Both the position numbers and the translations under genes were made by a program. This document shows positions 45,118 to 58,731 of a stretch of DNA of 64,000 nt, piece by piece. Source of the stretch: Taiwanofungus camphoratus (Eukaryota > Basidiomycota > Agaricomycetes > Polyporales > Taiwanofungaceae). Location: positions 434,001 through 498,000 of the forward strand of contig CP021229.1 of the NCBI GenBank assembly GCA_003999685.1. The letters are read 5' to 3'. The notes beneath the pieces were generated by a model, which did not search any database, had not been told where the DNA came from, and saw only the letters and a list, made by a program, of their open reading frames with translations. Positions within the stretch are counted from its first letter, which is position 1. Every line of letters begins with the position of its first letter.

Positions 45118-48100
45118 TTTGACACCGGGCAATGTGCAAGGGCGTAATAGACGAGAAGGGAAAAACGAATGTGTTTGGAAAGACGTGAGACGAAAGTAAT
45201 AATCACGGATGATCACCTCTAACACCGTAGTTGGGAGTGAAAGAGAAAAAGAGTGATGGGACTCAAAGGAACAAGAAAGGTCGAAATCCTTATATATACT
45301 GCGGTTGGCGGTCCACCATGTTGATAACTGCAACTCAAATTGTCGAGTGCGTTGAAAAGTTTGAGCTCAGATCTGCAAGATATACTGCCCATTTTGTCCA
45401 GAGGAAATCCTCCCCGGCGGGCCTGCTCAGCGCCGATGCCGTACAAACTTCTGAGTCCAACTAGTAGCCGGGGATAATGCGAGTTGACCATGATAGATCC
45501 ATAACTAGTAAGAACCCGGAGCCATCTGATGCTTCGACTCGGGCCACGCTGACCCGTCTGCGGAGGCGAAACGTGTTCATTATCAAGATTCGGCGGAAGC
45601 AGCGAAATAAGTACTTACTGAATGGCCACGTTTGTAGCGAAGCAGGATCTCGAACTGTCGACTTGACTCGTGTAGTCAAGGGAAACGGTCCCAGGCTGTC
45701 ACTTTTGGAAGGGTGGGACACCGTTTCAAGATTCCAAAGATAGTGACCTTACCAACCTACTGGCTGAGACGCAACTCGGAGCGGAAATTCTCAACCGGCA
45801 GCGAGATTACAGGAATCAAGTTTCCATAACAGTCTTGACAAAATTAAGCTATCAGATCTACTCGGCGACTGGCCCACTAGTAAGCACTGAGTGTTTGATG
45901 AACATACGCCCATGCCCACAGCTCTTAGTGTCTTCGAGAGATTCGTTAAGATAGAGCGAATCAAGATCTAGAGAAAATCCCGAGTTCACCTTTTTCCCTC
46001 ACTTGATCTTAGGGCGACTTTACGACCAGAACACGTCATTGTCGCCTCAAGTTGCGAAAGCGGGTAGCAGTCCCCGATGTATTGGGAATTCACGAACGAC
46101 ACCATTAGTTTCGGCCATCTATGATACACGGACGTAATCTAGAGGCTTACCAGAGTTCCGTATTGGGTTTGCCAGCTCATAAATGTTTTCGCATCATTTC
46201 TATACGCCCCGGTACCATGTCATTTCGGTATTCTGTCTTGACGAGGCCGCCTCAATCCTCCAGATGCTCTCCACAGATGACATATCAGAGTACCGGCTGT
46301 CAAAGATGGTGAGGAGTGAGGTATAAAATGGTGGATACAGGAAGCAAGCGTTGAGCCAGGAACAGGGTCGCCAGAGAGGGCAGCCCCTTAGCTAGTCATC
46401 AGAAGCACACTACTTCTTCTGTTATCGCCGACAGCCAGCCCGGGAAGAATGGCCAGAGGGAGTAGCTATTGCTGAAACTGCTGTAGTAAGGTACTACCTG
46501 ATATAAATCCGCGGTAATCCGCGTTTGTCAGGAACCAAATACTTGGAAGAAAATTTACATGGAAACTTACGACTGAGAGTATTGAATGGGGTGATATTAC
46601 GTCTCCCACAGAAAATTCATTCGATACATGAGGCTCATTAGTAGTCTATCATTTATCAGCGATTTGTTGAGGAATGACAAAGAGAATTAAATGCTCATGA
46701 CCGAAGTAGACCATGCGCTAGAATTAAAGCCGTCCGTGCTTCTAAAGGTGCCGGTAATCGGATCCAAAGGACGCCACAACGACCACGACACTATTTCCTG
46801 CCCTGACCCAGAGCGACTTTAGCAACCAGATTTCAGGGTAAGCACGGCGACTTCAGATAATTTCGTGTCTCCCGGAACTTCCCAAGCGTCGCAAGAATAT
46901 CGACGCACGTTCTTTGTATGCCCCCATTCTGAATACGACGATATTCTCCGCCTCCAACAGGAAAGAAGGGTTTGCCTCCGAGCTCACGGAATCAGTCCAG
47001 GCAAAAAGTATGGGAAAAAGGAAAGCTATCTTAGTGATTTGCTGGTTTTCTGTACATCGGGAATCGGCGCATGAGAGGTGCTCAGTCTGAGCACTGTCCA
47101 GCAACGGCAGTCGGAAATGTCGCCATGGAATATGGGTTACGTGCCTCATAAGGCCGAGTGGCAGCTGTCCTATTAGAATAAGTTGAGGATGTGGTTCACC
47201 AGAGAAGTGCCGGCGGGCGTCACATTGGGCGCTGTCAGTGTTAGGGATGCGCTTTGCCTGCTAAGTAAGTATCACTATTAGATCCGACGTCTGCCACGAG
47301 GCTGTGTGGCTGTGCCTTCTTCAGTTGTCCGGGTCGGGAAACACTGGTAAGTACTCTATAATGCGCAGCCGTCGCGGGCTGGAAACGTTGTTATCTGATT
47401 CTGAATGCAGTAGGCGTATCCAGATATCCATCAGCGGCGGTTGCAAACTCCGCCGAGTAGCGCATCTAATGCAATTTATATATGATCTAGTCTCGATATG
47501 TTTGAGGCATGAGGCGTGCTGTGAATCGTGATACTACGGCCATTAACCTTACTATAAAGTACTTGCTGGCATTACATCAGTTCATGATCTCGCAGATTAG
47601 GACTTCACGGCTAGCTTGAACACCGGCGAGAAGGCTTCCTCAGTGTGGTAGCCGGGCTGTTTGATTAGTGCTATAAGCTATGTTACTGGCCCCTGACGAT
47701 CTTATTTGTCTCGAAACCTGTTGTTTATCCCTCAATAATGGCCGTCTTCCTCCGCCGGTTTTGAGATAGTTCGGTGATCTTGCCATGGCCGCCGTCACCA
47801 CTGCCGGATGTGGAACCGATTCGCTTAGCCCCTGAATTCTCCACGCTTGCTTCCATCACTCTTGTCAAATACCAACAGTTCCTGCATCGCCAGGCCTTCA
47901 GGGTTTGTGAGACACTGTTTGTGTTACCATAGCATCGCGCAGTTCACACTAGCTTGGGTGCTAGTGGAGTCTTCCATCATCGATTGTTCATGATAGAACA
48001 AATCGTCAGCTTCTACTTCCCTCACAGAAACCTCGAGCCTCAGGCACGGCATACAGATGTTTGTCGCCGATAAACAAGTAGGATAGCCACTCCCCGAGCG

Positions 48101-51100
48101 ATTCTCTCAATATGTAGACACAATGTAGCGTGCACGCACGAGTCAATCAGCGCAACACCACACAAAACTTACTCATACATGTGTACCACGGCCTAGACAG
48201 TGTACGTGAAGTTGCAACATAAATGTCCAAGAACTTGAGACACCCAATAAAGGATACCACACACGGGCATCCAATCACATGGAAGGGCTACAACGCGGAC
48301 AACGAAAACTGTCTGTTTAGGGCCGTCTGAAAGGACTCGGTGAGAGGTTCCGAGCTAATCATGATTTTGAGCAGATACATGAAGGAGACTAATGCATACC
48401 GAGAAATGTCGACCAAGCAGCGCGCAAGCACGTTGGCCCTAAGAAGGGTACGGCTGTGCAGCTCTTTAGCCAGAGTGTATCGGCGGTGTTCATACGGCAC
48501 ACCAGTCTGGTCATGAAGCACAATCCCCTTGACGCGGCACCCGATGTCACTTCCACGCATCGTCCGGGCTGACAACGAAGTCATGAACCATTGTTCTGAC
48601 CCCGATATCTGAACACCTGGTAGAGGGATCGCGAGTTTCAGACTGTTTACTATGCTCCGCCCAGGGAAGTGAATGGTGCATGTTGAGGAACATAGCGAGA
48701 GCTCCTACAAGGATTATCGATCAGACGAAGAGAGCAAGAGGTCACGGCATGCTTAGGACGCAGCAGGAGCTTAGTGTCAGCTCTTGACAGAGTTCCAAAT
48801 TCAACTCCTGCATTGCCTGTGTCTGTTCTGTCCCCCAACCCATGCAGTCCGTCGCTTCAGCAACCGTCGTGCTGCGGAGAACAGGCCCACCGTTCCCCCT
48901 CTTCCCTCTCCGTCCAAGCTCATAGGCACGAACGTCACGCCTGCGCGCTGGGCACCCATCGCACAGGCCGTCGCCCAGGGTACGTCCCCAACCCAGAAAA
49001 ATGGCTCCTCGACCACTGGGGGCTTGTTAAGGCACACCGATACCAGTGCGGACACTAGCCCTGTGAGTCTGTTAGGTTCATCCGTGTTCAAGCGACCTCC
49101 CCTTCATGACCCTATGAGAAGCCCCGCAAAACGCATTCTTATATCGCAGGCAGTGGTAATGAATCCATTGGCTTCCCCGATGAATGAGAATATACCATCC
49201 ACTCCGAATCATCAGTGTTGCAGGGCATCTAGAAACCGTGTACTCGTCCTGAATGACCGAGCATGTTTGTGTCCGACTCGAAATGAGCTAGAATTCAACC
49301 GTTGCCACCGAAGACGTCGTGGGATGCTGTACCACAGCGTTGCTGCGTACTCTCAGTCTCTGGATAGGCCAAGAGTACATGGATTGATGAAACACAACTT
49401 TGGCTCTGAACAATAGCTGTTCGATGTGCGAGGTTCAAGTGACCTGTAGATAGGTAGCAAGAGAATCATTGCAGATGAAGGGAGGAAGGGAACAATGGCA
49501 TTCCAATGAATTCTGGTTGGCCTACACTCCGTCACAGTAAAGGTCAAATGGAACCTCCAGTAGGGTACGGTACAGGACAAACTGTTCCTGAAAGAAGAGC
49601 GTGAGTTCTCGGTGCTGAAGATGTGCTCGCATACCTCGCTCCTTGGTTTTCCACTCAGGGACAACGGCTCGGGATTCTCTGAAATATGGGTCTTAGGGAG
49701 AGACAGACGTTCCTCAAGGTCATGACACGATTAAAGACATATATCGACTATCCAAGAGACATTAGGTTCCGTTTCATGGGAATCATATCGCATGAGATCC
49801 AAATTCAGAGCTAGCAGTCGCGCAAAATTCCGATTCAAATGAAGCGTCGGCCTAGCTACGATTGAAAATAGGGCCGGATAGTCAAGTCGTCAGATGAAAC
49901 TTTATACCGAGACCCTGAGCTTAGGTTCAATAGGAAGGTAGAGGCACTGCGCTAGTACTCACAGACACCGCCGAGACGACATCAGCACGTCCGTGATCGA
50001 AGCACGGTGACGATGTCGCATCCAATATTCCCGTTTGATTTCCGACGAGTTATACGACTCCCAATTAGAGGCTTCAGGTACAAGTAGAGTCATGCATGAC
50101 TAGAGCCGGATAGATGGGTACGACAACGTACGAGCGAACTCTACATCTGCCAACATTATCAAATTCAACTGAGATATGTGTATCTCTTCAAGGCATAATG
50201 GGATATAAATTGTAGTGTCAACCGTCAAATGGGTTCATCAGAAATGGGTATCCGCTGATATGCGGTCACCTTCTAGTCTGCAAGGCACATGCTCAGGGAA
50301 AATTCTGAGTATTGTCAAGAATGATTGCACTAATTGAATCTCTTGGGGCGCGATTGCCAATTATGTCGTGTGAGGAGGACAATGGGAGATGTTCTAGTAA
50401 TCAGGGTTGCTATTAGCAGCAGCTCCAGACTTTGCCATAATCTTGTACATTGGGGTGGTGCCCATAGATCCGAGTTCATTGGCATGATGATTGCCATGTA
50501 AATCTTCTTCAGACCTGAATGACGTGCTACACTGCGTCGACTCGAAGGAAAAGCTCATATGAGTAGCAGTCGGTCATAGAGTAAGAGGCGATTCTGCCCT
50601 TACCACGTAAGTAGTACGTGAAATAAGAAGACATCCTTGTTTGGTTCAGCCTGCAGATTTGTCATTCACAGCAATCTTCTACCGTCTCATCATATTCTGT
50701 CTCTCCCATCAACCAGGAGCAACCTCTGGATTGTGTATGCAAACAACCATAACGTTGATCCGCTATACTCCTGTGGCCACGTAAATTGGGATGCGTATAT
50801 ATTGACAATGTTCTCTGGGAGTCCGCCAGGTTGTATCCCATAGAAAGCTGTTCACAACGGACTTTTGTTGAGTCGATTTTATTGATACTGTCATTGCACG
50901 AGGCCATAACATCCCATTATGACAATTCTTTCAAAAGTGAGAGACGCGGGACTAACATGGTAAGCTCAGTAATTTATCTCATTCTCTTCGTTATCTTGCA
51001 ATTGGAGAATGCGTGCTGAGTCCTTGACAAGTCATTAAAGGACAGCGGTGCTTATTCGAGGACAAAATGATATAACACGGCCGACAGAAACGCGATTGGC

Positions 51101-53951
51101 GAAATGAAGCATAAAGGCCGAATGCACCTGTAAGTTACAATCGGCGAATGGTGCGTTGAGGCATCAGATTCAGTGAAAACAAACACTACACCCATTGAAC
51201 AAGAGGACGGCGTGGGTGACAGCACCGAAAGAAACATACAGACCGGGGCATGCAAATCAGCAAGAAAATTCAGAGCGAGGAAGATACTATATTACTGAAG
51301 TCTATTCCCCTGTGAATTCCATCCTATTAAATAAGATTCACTCCCGCACTGAAACCCGGAATGTTGCTATCACTGTTCGCTCCCAAACTAAGTTCGCAGG
51401 TATGAACGAGGTCCGATGTTATAGGGAGGTAGGTAGGTAGTATTACACAACACGGCCTCTACATGGAAACTTCAGCCGGTTCAGTACAACGCAGAAAAGT
51501 TTGCACCAAATTATTGCATACAGGCATCTACCTACAGCTCTGGACTGACAGCTTATGAAGATGGCCGAAGTTCCAAGCTCAACCGATGACCGGGATTGTT
51601 GTTCGGATTTCCGAGATCGTTTTTGTCAAATCAGAGGTCATTAGGATAGCTTTAACGACACAATTCTTGAAGACTCACGAAGGCCTCCAGATTCTATGCC
51701 ACCCTGCCAATGCAGGGTATGAACTTGTCACACTAACTTTGCGGATAGCATGAAATATCGAGCACCATCGAGGACTCACTAGAAAGCTATGTATCCTATT
51801 CTCGTTTCTGAATGCCCTGCTTCTAGAGCGAAGGTCTACAACCCCCAAGTTAAAGATGTTTGAGTCAAAGTCAACAGGGCCCATCATGCCACAAGTTTCT
51901 ACTCTTGCTTCTCATCTTGGTCGTAGCATGTGGGAGCTGGAGAGGCAATGAAACTGCTAAAACGGATTGACGGGGGTTTGAGGCAATCAGATCACCGTTC
52001 TAGCCTAACTTTTCATGTGTAATTCAAGGTTTGTTTACATGAGCGGCTTCAATTATTACCATTGCATCACCACATGGATTTACCAAGGTAATATTACCGG
52101 CATCACTGTAAATGGAATGCTTCATCCTATCTTGGCCTGACCCACATGATCTCCGCATCATGAAGATGTCCAATGAGACTAGTATTGACAAGCTTGGTGT
52201 TAACCAGAGACAACCCAATGCAGTGTTATGTGCTTGGATAACATATATTCGTCTTGCGAAATGCTTCCTGACAGTGTACTCGGCTTCGATGAGAACGCGT
52301 CACTAGCTTTCACCTTCGTGAGCAATCCTCGAATCCTATATTGCCCATGTTCTGTCAACAGGAAAGTCCATGACAGGGTCGAGGCCACAAGGTACAGACA
52401 TCTGTCAGTTAGATCCAGCTGCAAATATGAGACGCTGGTCAAACCTTACTATATTGCTATCTGGAGCATCAGCCATCATGGATGCACGAAGAGGACTCAT
52501 GTGAGTGTTGACCTTCTAAAGGCATCTACTGTGTTGAGGGATGCTCCCCCCCCCTCCCTGCGGAGTGTCACGCCAGGAGTCCTGAGCAGAGCGTTCAAAG
52601 TAATATAAGTAGTATTTAGGACACACACTTTGACAAGAAGACTAGTGCTGAATTCTGATGACTGACCTCATACTTATGTGGCCATGACTTCATTCCTTCC
52701 TATGTCCAATGTAGTTCAGAAAGTCTAGAAGTGAATGGTGGGAGCGGCACATTACAATTGTGCCTGAAGGTACAATATAAAAACCATAAGCTTCATTGCA
52801 GCTAAAATTGCCTATAAGGGAGTTCATCTCAGTATGGAAAGGTGTCCCATATCAATGCCTACTTTGTCATATATTTCAATGGATATGACACACCATGACA
52901 GCTCCTTCCATCACGATGGTCACAATAATTTCATTGGGTGTGCACGTCCTAAAATGCCTGACACGGAAATGGACACCGATAGCACACCTTTCCGAAGAAA
53001 GCCACTTGGTGTAGATATATGTACACAGAAAGCAGATTAAGGCGTTTGATTGGGAAGACATATATAGCTTGGTGGCACAGACATGCCGCGTTGCACATGG
53101 CTTTGCAGCCTCCAGTCAACATGCGGTCACTCCTGAGTCCGTCGGAGAGGAAATTCACATCGAGTCAAGCTAAGCTGTGTATCTTAGTACAATGCGCGAG
53201 ATCTTTGGGACTTCTAGTAGGTCTGTACAGAGAGTGGTTAGAAAGTCGGCCAAAGGATGCACAAAGACTCAACACGATTAGCACACGCGAAAGTATATGA
53301 TGGCATCGCGATATCCAACAACCAGAAGCAGTAGGTGTACTCCTGAGTCTGACCCTTACCACCGTAAGGAACATAGTTGTTGTACTTGACTGAACCCTTG
53401 TGAGTTCCTTCATTGTAGGTATCTTTGCAGAATCCTACTATGACTTTGCCTCCAGGTCCGTAGCTGCGGGTACCGCATCGGCACACTTATCTGATCCCCG
53501 ATTCCTTTGTCTTCCTGTGCTCGAGATCACATAACGAGTCATGGGTGTATGCGGGAGTTCGGCTACTCTTGGGATCGTTGCAGACAATGTTACATCTCGA
53601 GGTTGTGCTTTGTTCTGTTCCAATTATGGCTCGTATTTGCAAGTCTAAGTCCTTTTCGCCTTGGCGGGATGGAGTCTCATGAACACAATGGCTAGGACGA
53701 CACCGAGCTGGCACTTTACTTCGGCCGATATGCCAAGTATTCGATTTGCTTTACACGAGTATAACAAGTATATTGCCGGACACTGCTCTACATGAATATA
53801 CCCAAACCGGATGTTCGAGGGCGAATGTACATTGTGACCAACATCAACGGAATGTCCAAAATAGACCTGATAAATACCTGAAAGCTTCTTAGTCAGTTCG
53901 CCATAGATATGATCAAAGTCAATCAACCACGAACCAATCCCTCTCGGCCGT
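45118..53951. other. Nearly nine-kilobase gene-poor stretch
   Basis: Apart from the isolated open frame at 48784-49416, no gene, transposase, RNA gene or long repeat was recognised. Open frames are short and evenly scattered over both strands, as in random sequence. A patch from about 52600 to 52950 is AT-rich with few CpG, a weaker version of the block at 2.5-6 kb, and may be a methylation-decayed element. Confidence 0.4.
48784..49416 (+). other. Isolated open frame with coding-like Pro/Ser-rich segment
   Basis: A 210-codon frame. The segment from about 48848 to 49110 (NRPTVPPLPSPSKL, ARWAPIAQAVAQG, PVSLLGSSVFKRPPL) is GC-richer than its surroundings and has the look of a disordered protein region; a splice acceptor (CCATGCAG) sits at its left edge at 48846. 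No domain is recognised and no partner exon was found. It could be a captured or decayed exon, or chance. Confidence 0.3.
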
Positions 53952-54551
53952 CTAGCGGGAGTTGGCCCTGCACAACACAGTTTGAGTGGCATGCTGGCTC
54001 CGTGCGTGCCTGTTCCTTGAGTCGTCTCGAGTGAATTCTGAATCACAGTGAGGGCATTGAGAAGCGGTCGTATACAGATGCTGAGTAGCGATATGTTTTG
54101 CAAAACTTTGATAATACATATCTCGCTGATACTTACATCCTCCCCACTGGCAACGACCTCGCTGTTTCGGAGACCAAGAAGGTTGTGCTCCCCCGCCGAA
54201 GTGGTACGATTTGAGGTGCGCTTCGATTGCTGTGAACTTCGCAGAAGTGATGGGGATTCCGCAACTTAGTCCCCACATACACTGAATTGAGATGGGAACA
54301 CTCTCAAGCGCGATATTCGTCGCTGGCCCAGGCTGGTCGGGAAACATCGCGTTATGGCCGAGATCTTGATACCATAGGTGGTTGAATTCAGGGAAAGCAA
54401 GGCGCCATGTAGTGGGCTCTGCGATGGTGGGAGAAGGGATAGGGGCAGAAGATGTAATGGCCTCTGATGTTACGAATTCGCTGTCAGGATACATGGTCAT
54501 CTCATCGTCGCACATGTCGCAGCAGGTCCGATGGGTGTATGGTGGTGGCAT
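53952..54551 (-). CDS. Three-finger C-x-W-x-C zinc-finger protein (member 4); 5' end uncertain
   Basis: A 199-residue frame from ATG 54551. It has finger 1 (C-M-W-G-L-S-C, then TAIEAHLKSYH), finger 2 (C-Q-W-G-G-C, then AKHIATQHLY) and a C2H2 finger 3 (C-P-H-C, EFTRDDSRNRHARSQH), and is the sister of member 3 at 44.3 kb. Upstream, in another frame, lies a Ser/Pro-rich open segment from ATG 54798 (MDFRRCRSSPELSS...). Joining it to the finger exon by a weak GTTGGC donor near 54637 and a CACAG acceptor near 54562 keeps the frame, so the true protein may be longer. The region before the fingers is acidic and Thr/Pro-rich (EAITSSAPIPSPTIAEP). Function unknown; nuclear role inferred only from the fingers. 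Confidence 0.7.
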   Translation of the reverse strand: MPPPYTHRTCCDMCDDEMTMYPDSEFVTSEAITSSAPIPSPTIAEPTTWRLAFPEFNHLWYQDLGHNAMFPDQPGPATNIALESVPISIQCMWGLSCGIPITSAKFTAIEAHLKSYHFGGGAQPSWSPKQRGRCQWGGCKYQRDMYYQSFAKHIATQHLYTTASQCPHCDSEFTRDDSRNRHARSQHATQTVLCRANSR

Positions 54552-54798
54552 ATTTCGCTGTGAGCGTTTGTAGGCTCTTCCTTAGTTCCGACAGATCTGC
54601 ATCGAGGGAAAAAGACGAATCCTGATCGCCAACATTATGACGAGGCCAGGAAATATCGGCAGGATGACTTGAATGCATGAAACCGTGTGTGACGAAAGAT
54701 GAAGAGGCAAGAGATGATCCCGGCATTGGACTTTGTTCGCTGCCGTCAACTATCATAGAACTGAGTTCCGGAGACGATCGACACCTGCGGAAATCCAT

Positions 54799-57700
54799 AC
54801 AGGCCGAATTAACGAGTGGTGGATATAGAGGAGGGATCCTGCTGGAGCAAAGACAGTTGTCAGATTTGGCTGCCTTACACAACTGCAATAACATGTAACA
54901 CATACTTGTTTTGTTGGTCGTCTATTGTATACCTGGCAAAATCAGTTTCTCGGGGTCCTGTCTCTCTAGAGTAAAACGAGAATGAGAATTTGAACAAATA
55001 ATTATTAGTTCTACACTGTACCGCTGTTCACTGGCAACAAGAGAAGCAAGGGACTCTTTTGATTCATCAAAAAACATGATCGAAATATGTATGAGCAAGG
55101 AGCAAAGGACAAGAGAAGGACAATAGGAACGTGGTGAAATTTGACAATTCCCACATTGACTTATGTACACCCTGGAGGCGCCGTAATCAAGGTCATCGGA
55201 ACTGGAACCATGTTGAACCATGCGCTACCGTCTCAACTTGTTTATGGAACATAATTCGGCAACGGTGCTTCTTGAAGAAGACTCAACGTTGATCATATCA
55301 AGAGATTGAGTTCAGGAACGTTAGTTGTCAATTTATATTCATCCCGCCGTGTCGTACCTTGATTTCTTAGGTAACAATGATTTGATCTCAGTAATTGGCC
55401 TATGGACTTGAGAAGTGAAGCTTGCAAAGCATATTCTGATACTACTTTCATATGCGCGGCATTATATCGACGTACCCTGGACCTAAATTCACACCAGGCA
55501 TCAAACATGAATACGGTATATTAGAGCTCATGACGTGCACGACAAAGCACGTTCACTTACGTTACTGCTTCGAATAGAGTGGACCACAAGGCAATGCAGA
55601 AGAGCTTCATCTTACACAACCCTGAGCAACTGAGCGCCCAGCGCTCATCGAGGTCGGTAATCGGAGATCAACTTGCGTGCGGTCATGACTGGGTCTGACC
55701 TAGGCTCCTGAGGAGCCTGAATCTGACCCCGTAAAGCTCTGTAAAAAAGGATAATCAACCGTAGTCCCCAAATCGCGCCAGGGGACTGCGATCGTGACTG
55801 AACCTGGTACAGTCACGCATTAGTCGCTCGAACTGACTACACATTGACTGCTGCTGTTTCTTCCAGTTGAGAATATATAACGGAGTCGAAACGAAATGGC
55901 TTGTTAGTCAATTGGGGCGGACTAGGATTGTGACTAACCTTTCTTTATAAAGCGACTTTCGCACGTTCCTAGGTTGACTAACAGTAATGGCCTTCGCTTT
56001 CCATCTCATGATACTTTCACCTCCTTGCACGCTCACCATACTGTTACGCTCGTTCTTTTATGACTTTACATACTTGATTGCTGCGGCAAATGGAAGGATG
56101 TCTCGTTTTATCAATTTGCGACTCCCTGATTGTATCGGTCTTGAAAGTCAGTCTTCTGCAGCGCAGTGCGGCTCGGGCTTGTCGGCGGATTAGTATGAGC
56201 AGTACGTACCATGATGAACAGATACGGACATTCGTTGTCTGTAAATGATTACTGCTTGTCTATCCAACATAATCGTCTTCATCACGTTATCCCAGATTGA
56301 CCTGATACGTATAAGTAACTCAGGTTCTTTCTACAAGTTTGCAAAAGCAGCCTGCGTTCTGTCGTGGCGTTTGATATCCTAGGAAGGGGAACTTGTCTCA
56401 CATTTACGGTGACCATCGAGAGCCTGTGCGCAATTTACTCAATGTTACGCATTTGTGGTTCCATGGTTCGGCACGGCATCACTAAGGCCCGACGTATCGC
56501 CCTGTGCTTTATCTAATCAACTCCGCGTGTCTGATGACCAGAGGTGCAGCACATATGTCTATCATTCTTCTGTAAACTGAAACTGCCATCCTTTTTCCGG
56601 ATCGTCTAGTTTCGTGCTTCACCCAGCGATAGTTACAAAGTGCCATATGGCCACCTCCCATTCGAGCATCCTGACTACACTTGGCCGTTGCGGTCTTGTT
56701 CCACATGAATGGCGCAAACCATTGTTTACTCTCTCCCAAGAGGATCCATCCGTTAATTTGCTGCAGTCTTCTTGCTATTCCGTTGTCCCTGCATAGTGAC
56801 GCCCTGCGGTTCCCCATCCGGTGTTTGAGATTTCCTGATGACCGGTTCTATCCTCACTCACAGGCGGCAATCATGTTGTATGTCATTTCCCGACTTCACT
56901 CCTCTATTTCTCGTGGTCAAAGACCGTGTCAGCCTGAGTAACATATCGATTCTAATGGTAAGCGTCTTCTTTAATGACCTGCGTTTCTGGAAACTTCTCT
57001 CAGCATGTTGTCTTCTCGGGGCCATCTCATTTCATATGCTGTTCCCGGTTCCGTCTGATCATCGAGAGGTCAACTTAAAGAGTATGATCCTTGAAGACAC
57101 CGTTTTGGCGCTTTTACGACCGCAGGCCTGTGGATGATCATGTTGTATCTCGGCGGCATTACGTTCGCGCAGTCCCTGTACAAGGTGCTACTCTTCATAT
57201 CGTGAAACCAACCACAAGCTTAGGCACTCTTGCTGCGTCCATGTCATGTTGTATCGTCCCTCCCTGTTGTGATACACGAGACTGCATCGGCGAGCGGCTT
57301 CTCTCTATCGATTATCGATCAAGCTTCTAGCTGTTAGTCAAATGTCAGGGCGCAATCAGGCTTGAGGGTTTCCGCCTTCACACTGATCATAGTGGTGCAA
57401 GCTTCATCGCGATACGCTGTATCAGGGGCGGCGACTCCAGAATATTGTCGAATGGATACATTGCTTATGGGCAGGATTCATAAGGTACGTAGCCATGTGG
57501 CCGGGACCCTCAGACTTGATTAATCTTGTGTATATCTTATCCTAGTAAGTAAACACGATGTTGCTGCGTGCTGTCTTGTCTTCAATTACAACGGCTATGC
57601 GGCCCCGAGGCTTCCAATGAGACTCGTACTTGAACTCTTCGAAACCACACGAAGCAAGAGGAGCCTGTCAGCAGTATCCAGAAATTTTCTATCTCTTGTC

Positions 57701-57945
57701 CTAGTTCCGGGATGATGTGATGCAGCTGTGGGTGTTGTAAGCCGTAGCCGCCCATATGATCAAAGCATCCGAAAGCCGTGTGCAATCACCAGCGGAGCAT
57801 GGGCCCACGGGCTATAACAATTGGGGACGGTCTGGCAGATGCTTGATTTGATGTACGCAGGTCCAAATGAGAAGTATAAATGTAGGCCAATCTGTATCCT
57901 CTGACGTGCAGACCATTCAGGATTTCACGCTTGCACTGAGCCAGA
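54799..57945. other. Gene-poor stretch between zinc-finger members 4 and 5
   Basis: No gene recognised in about 3.1 kb. A 17-bp perfect palindrome, AGGCTCCT-G-AGGAGCCT, lies at 55702-55718 within a GGTCA/TGACC-rich patch that recalls the subterminal motifs of the hAT element at 60.8 kb, but no matching ends were found. Confidence 0.35.
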
Positions 57946-58731
57946 ATGAACAGCAATGTTCTCCCTTCCTCCACCATTGTAGGCGATAACACCGAGTACA
58001 TGTGAGTCTGTCAACACTCGCATCCCAGTCTTTCACGAGCTAATTCCCACCATCAGGCCAGCCGCTTTTATACGTGCTTCGAACACTGTTACTCCTCAGC
58101 ACAGGAATCATCCAGCTGCCCTAACTTCTGCTACCACCTTACCGTAGGCATTGAGATTAGTTTTAAGAAGGCTCAATCTCATGATTGAACTAGGTTGCAC
58201 TCATCTCTGCCTTATCGTCCTGAGCGTGATCATCATATCATGGGCCCCCATCAGCTTGTTGACACTGCGTAGGGGTGTTTCCTCTTTCTCCTGTAAAGCC
58301 GAAATCTCATGTGAGCACACTCTAGAACGTCCTTCGGTCCCGTTATCCACGCATGTTCTGGACATCAACAATCGCAGCCCTCCTTTGTGACTTCACGAAC
58401 CGGTCCAGTCGCGTCGCCTAGTGTGAAATGCCTCTGGGATGAGGGCTCATGCGGCGTCGCCTTGGACGATGTGTCTCCGTCAGGCATAACACGTCACTTA
58501 AGGGATATTCATTTCAGCAATCCCCCTCATGCATGGCATAACAAGCATCGTGGCACATGTCGATGGGGTGATAGCTGCAAAAGCGACGCGATGAAATACG
58601 AAAGTTTGGGGAAACATATCGCAGCCGTTCACTTGCGAAGTACAGAGCAGCAATGCGGTCAATGTCACAAGTGGTTTTCAAGGTCGGACACTTTGAGTCG
58701 GCATGTTGCGGAGAACTGTCCTGGTAGTTGA
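57946..58731 (+). CDS. Three-finger C-x-W-x-C zinc-finger protein (member 5, the only one on the plus strand)
   Basis: Four exons join in frame: 57946-58001, 58057-58143, 58194-58268 and 58326-58731, giving 207 residues. All three introns are phase 2 and 50-57 nt, as in member 2. The N-terminus (MNSNVLPSSTIVGDNTEY, SNTVTPQHRNHPAALTSATT, GHQQSQPSF) is Ser/Thr/Gln/His-rich and disordered. Finger 1 is C-L-W-D-E-G-S-C then TRHLRDIH; finger 2 is C-R-W-G-D-S-C then GKHIAAVHLR; finger 3 is C-G-Q-C, WFSRSDTLSRH, ending in Cys (C2HC). The match of intron phases and of fingers with member 2 marks them as paralogues of one subfamily. The short first exon rests on frame and splice signals only. Confidence 0.78.

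Noticed and set aside
45630-45730. Possible minus-strand tRNA: a GTTCGAG-containing segment next to a CTTGAC/GTCAAG hairpin
   Set aside because: The loop lacks the invariant U33, the T stem does not pair and no acceptor stem can be drawn; probably chance.
55650-55760. GGTCA-rich palindromic patch as a second hAT element
   Set aside because: No CAGTGATGT-type ends and no 8-bp duplication could be found around it.
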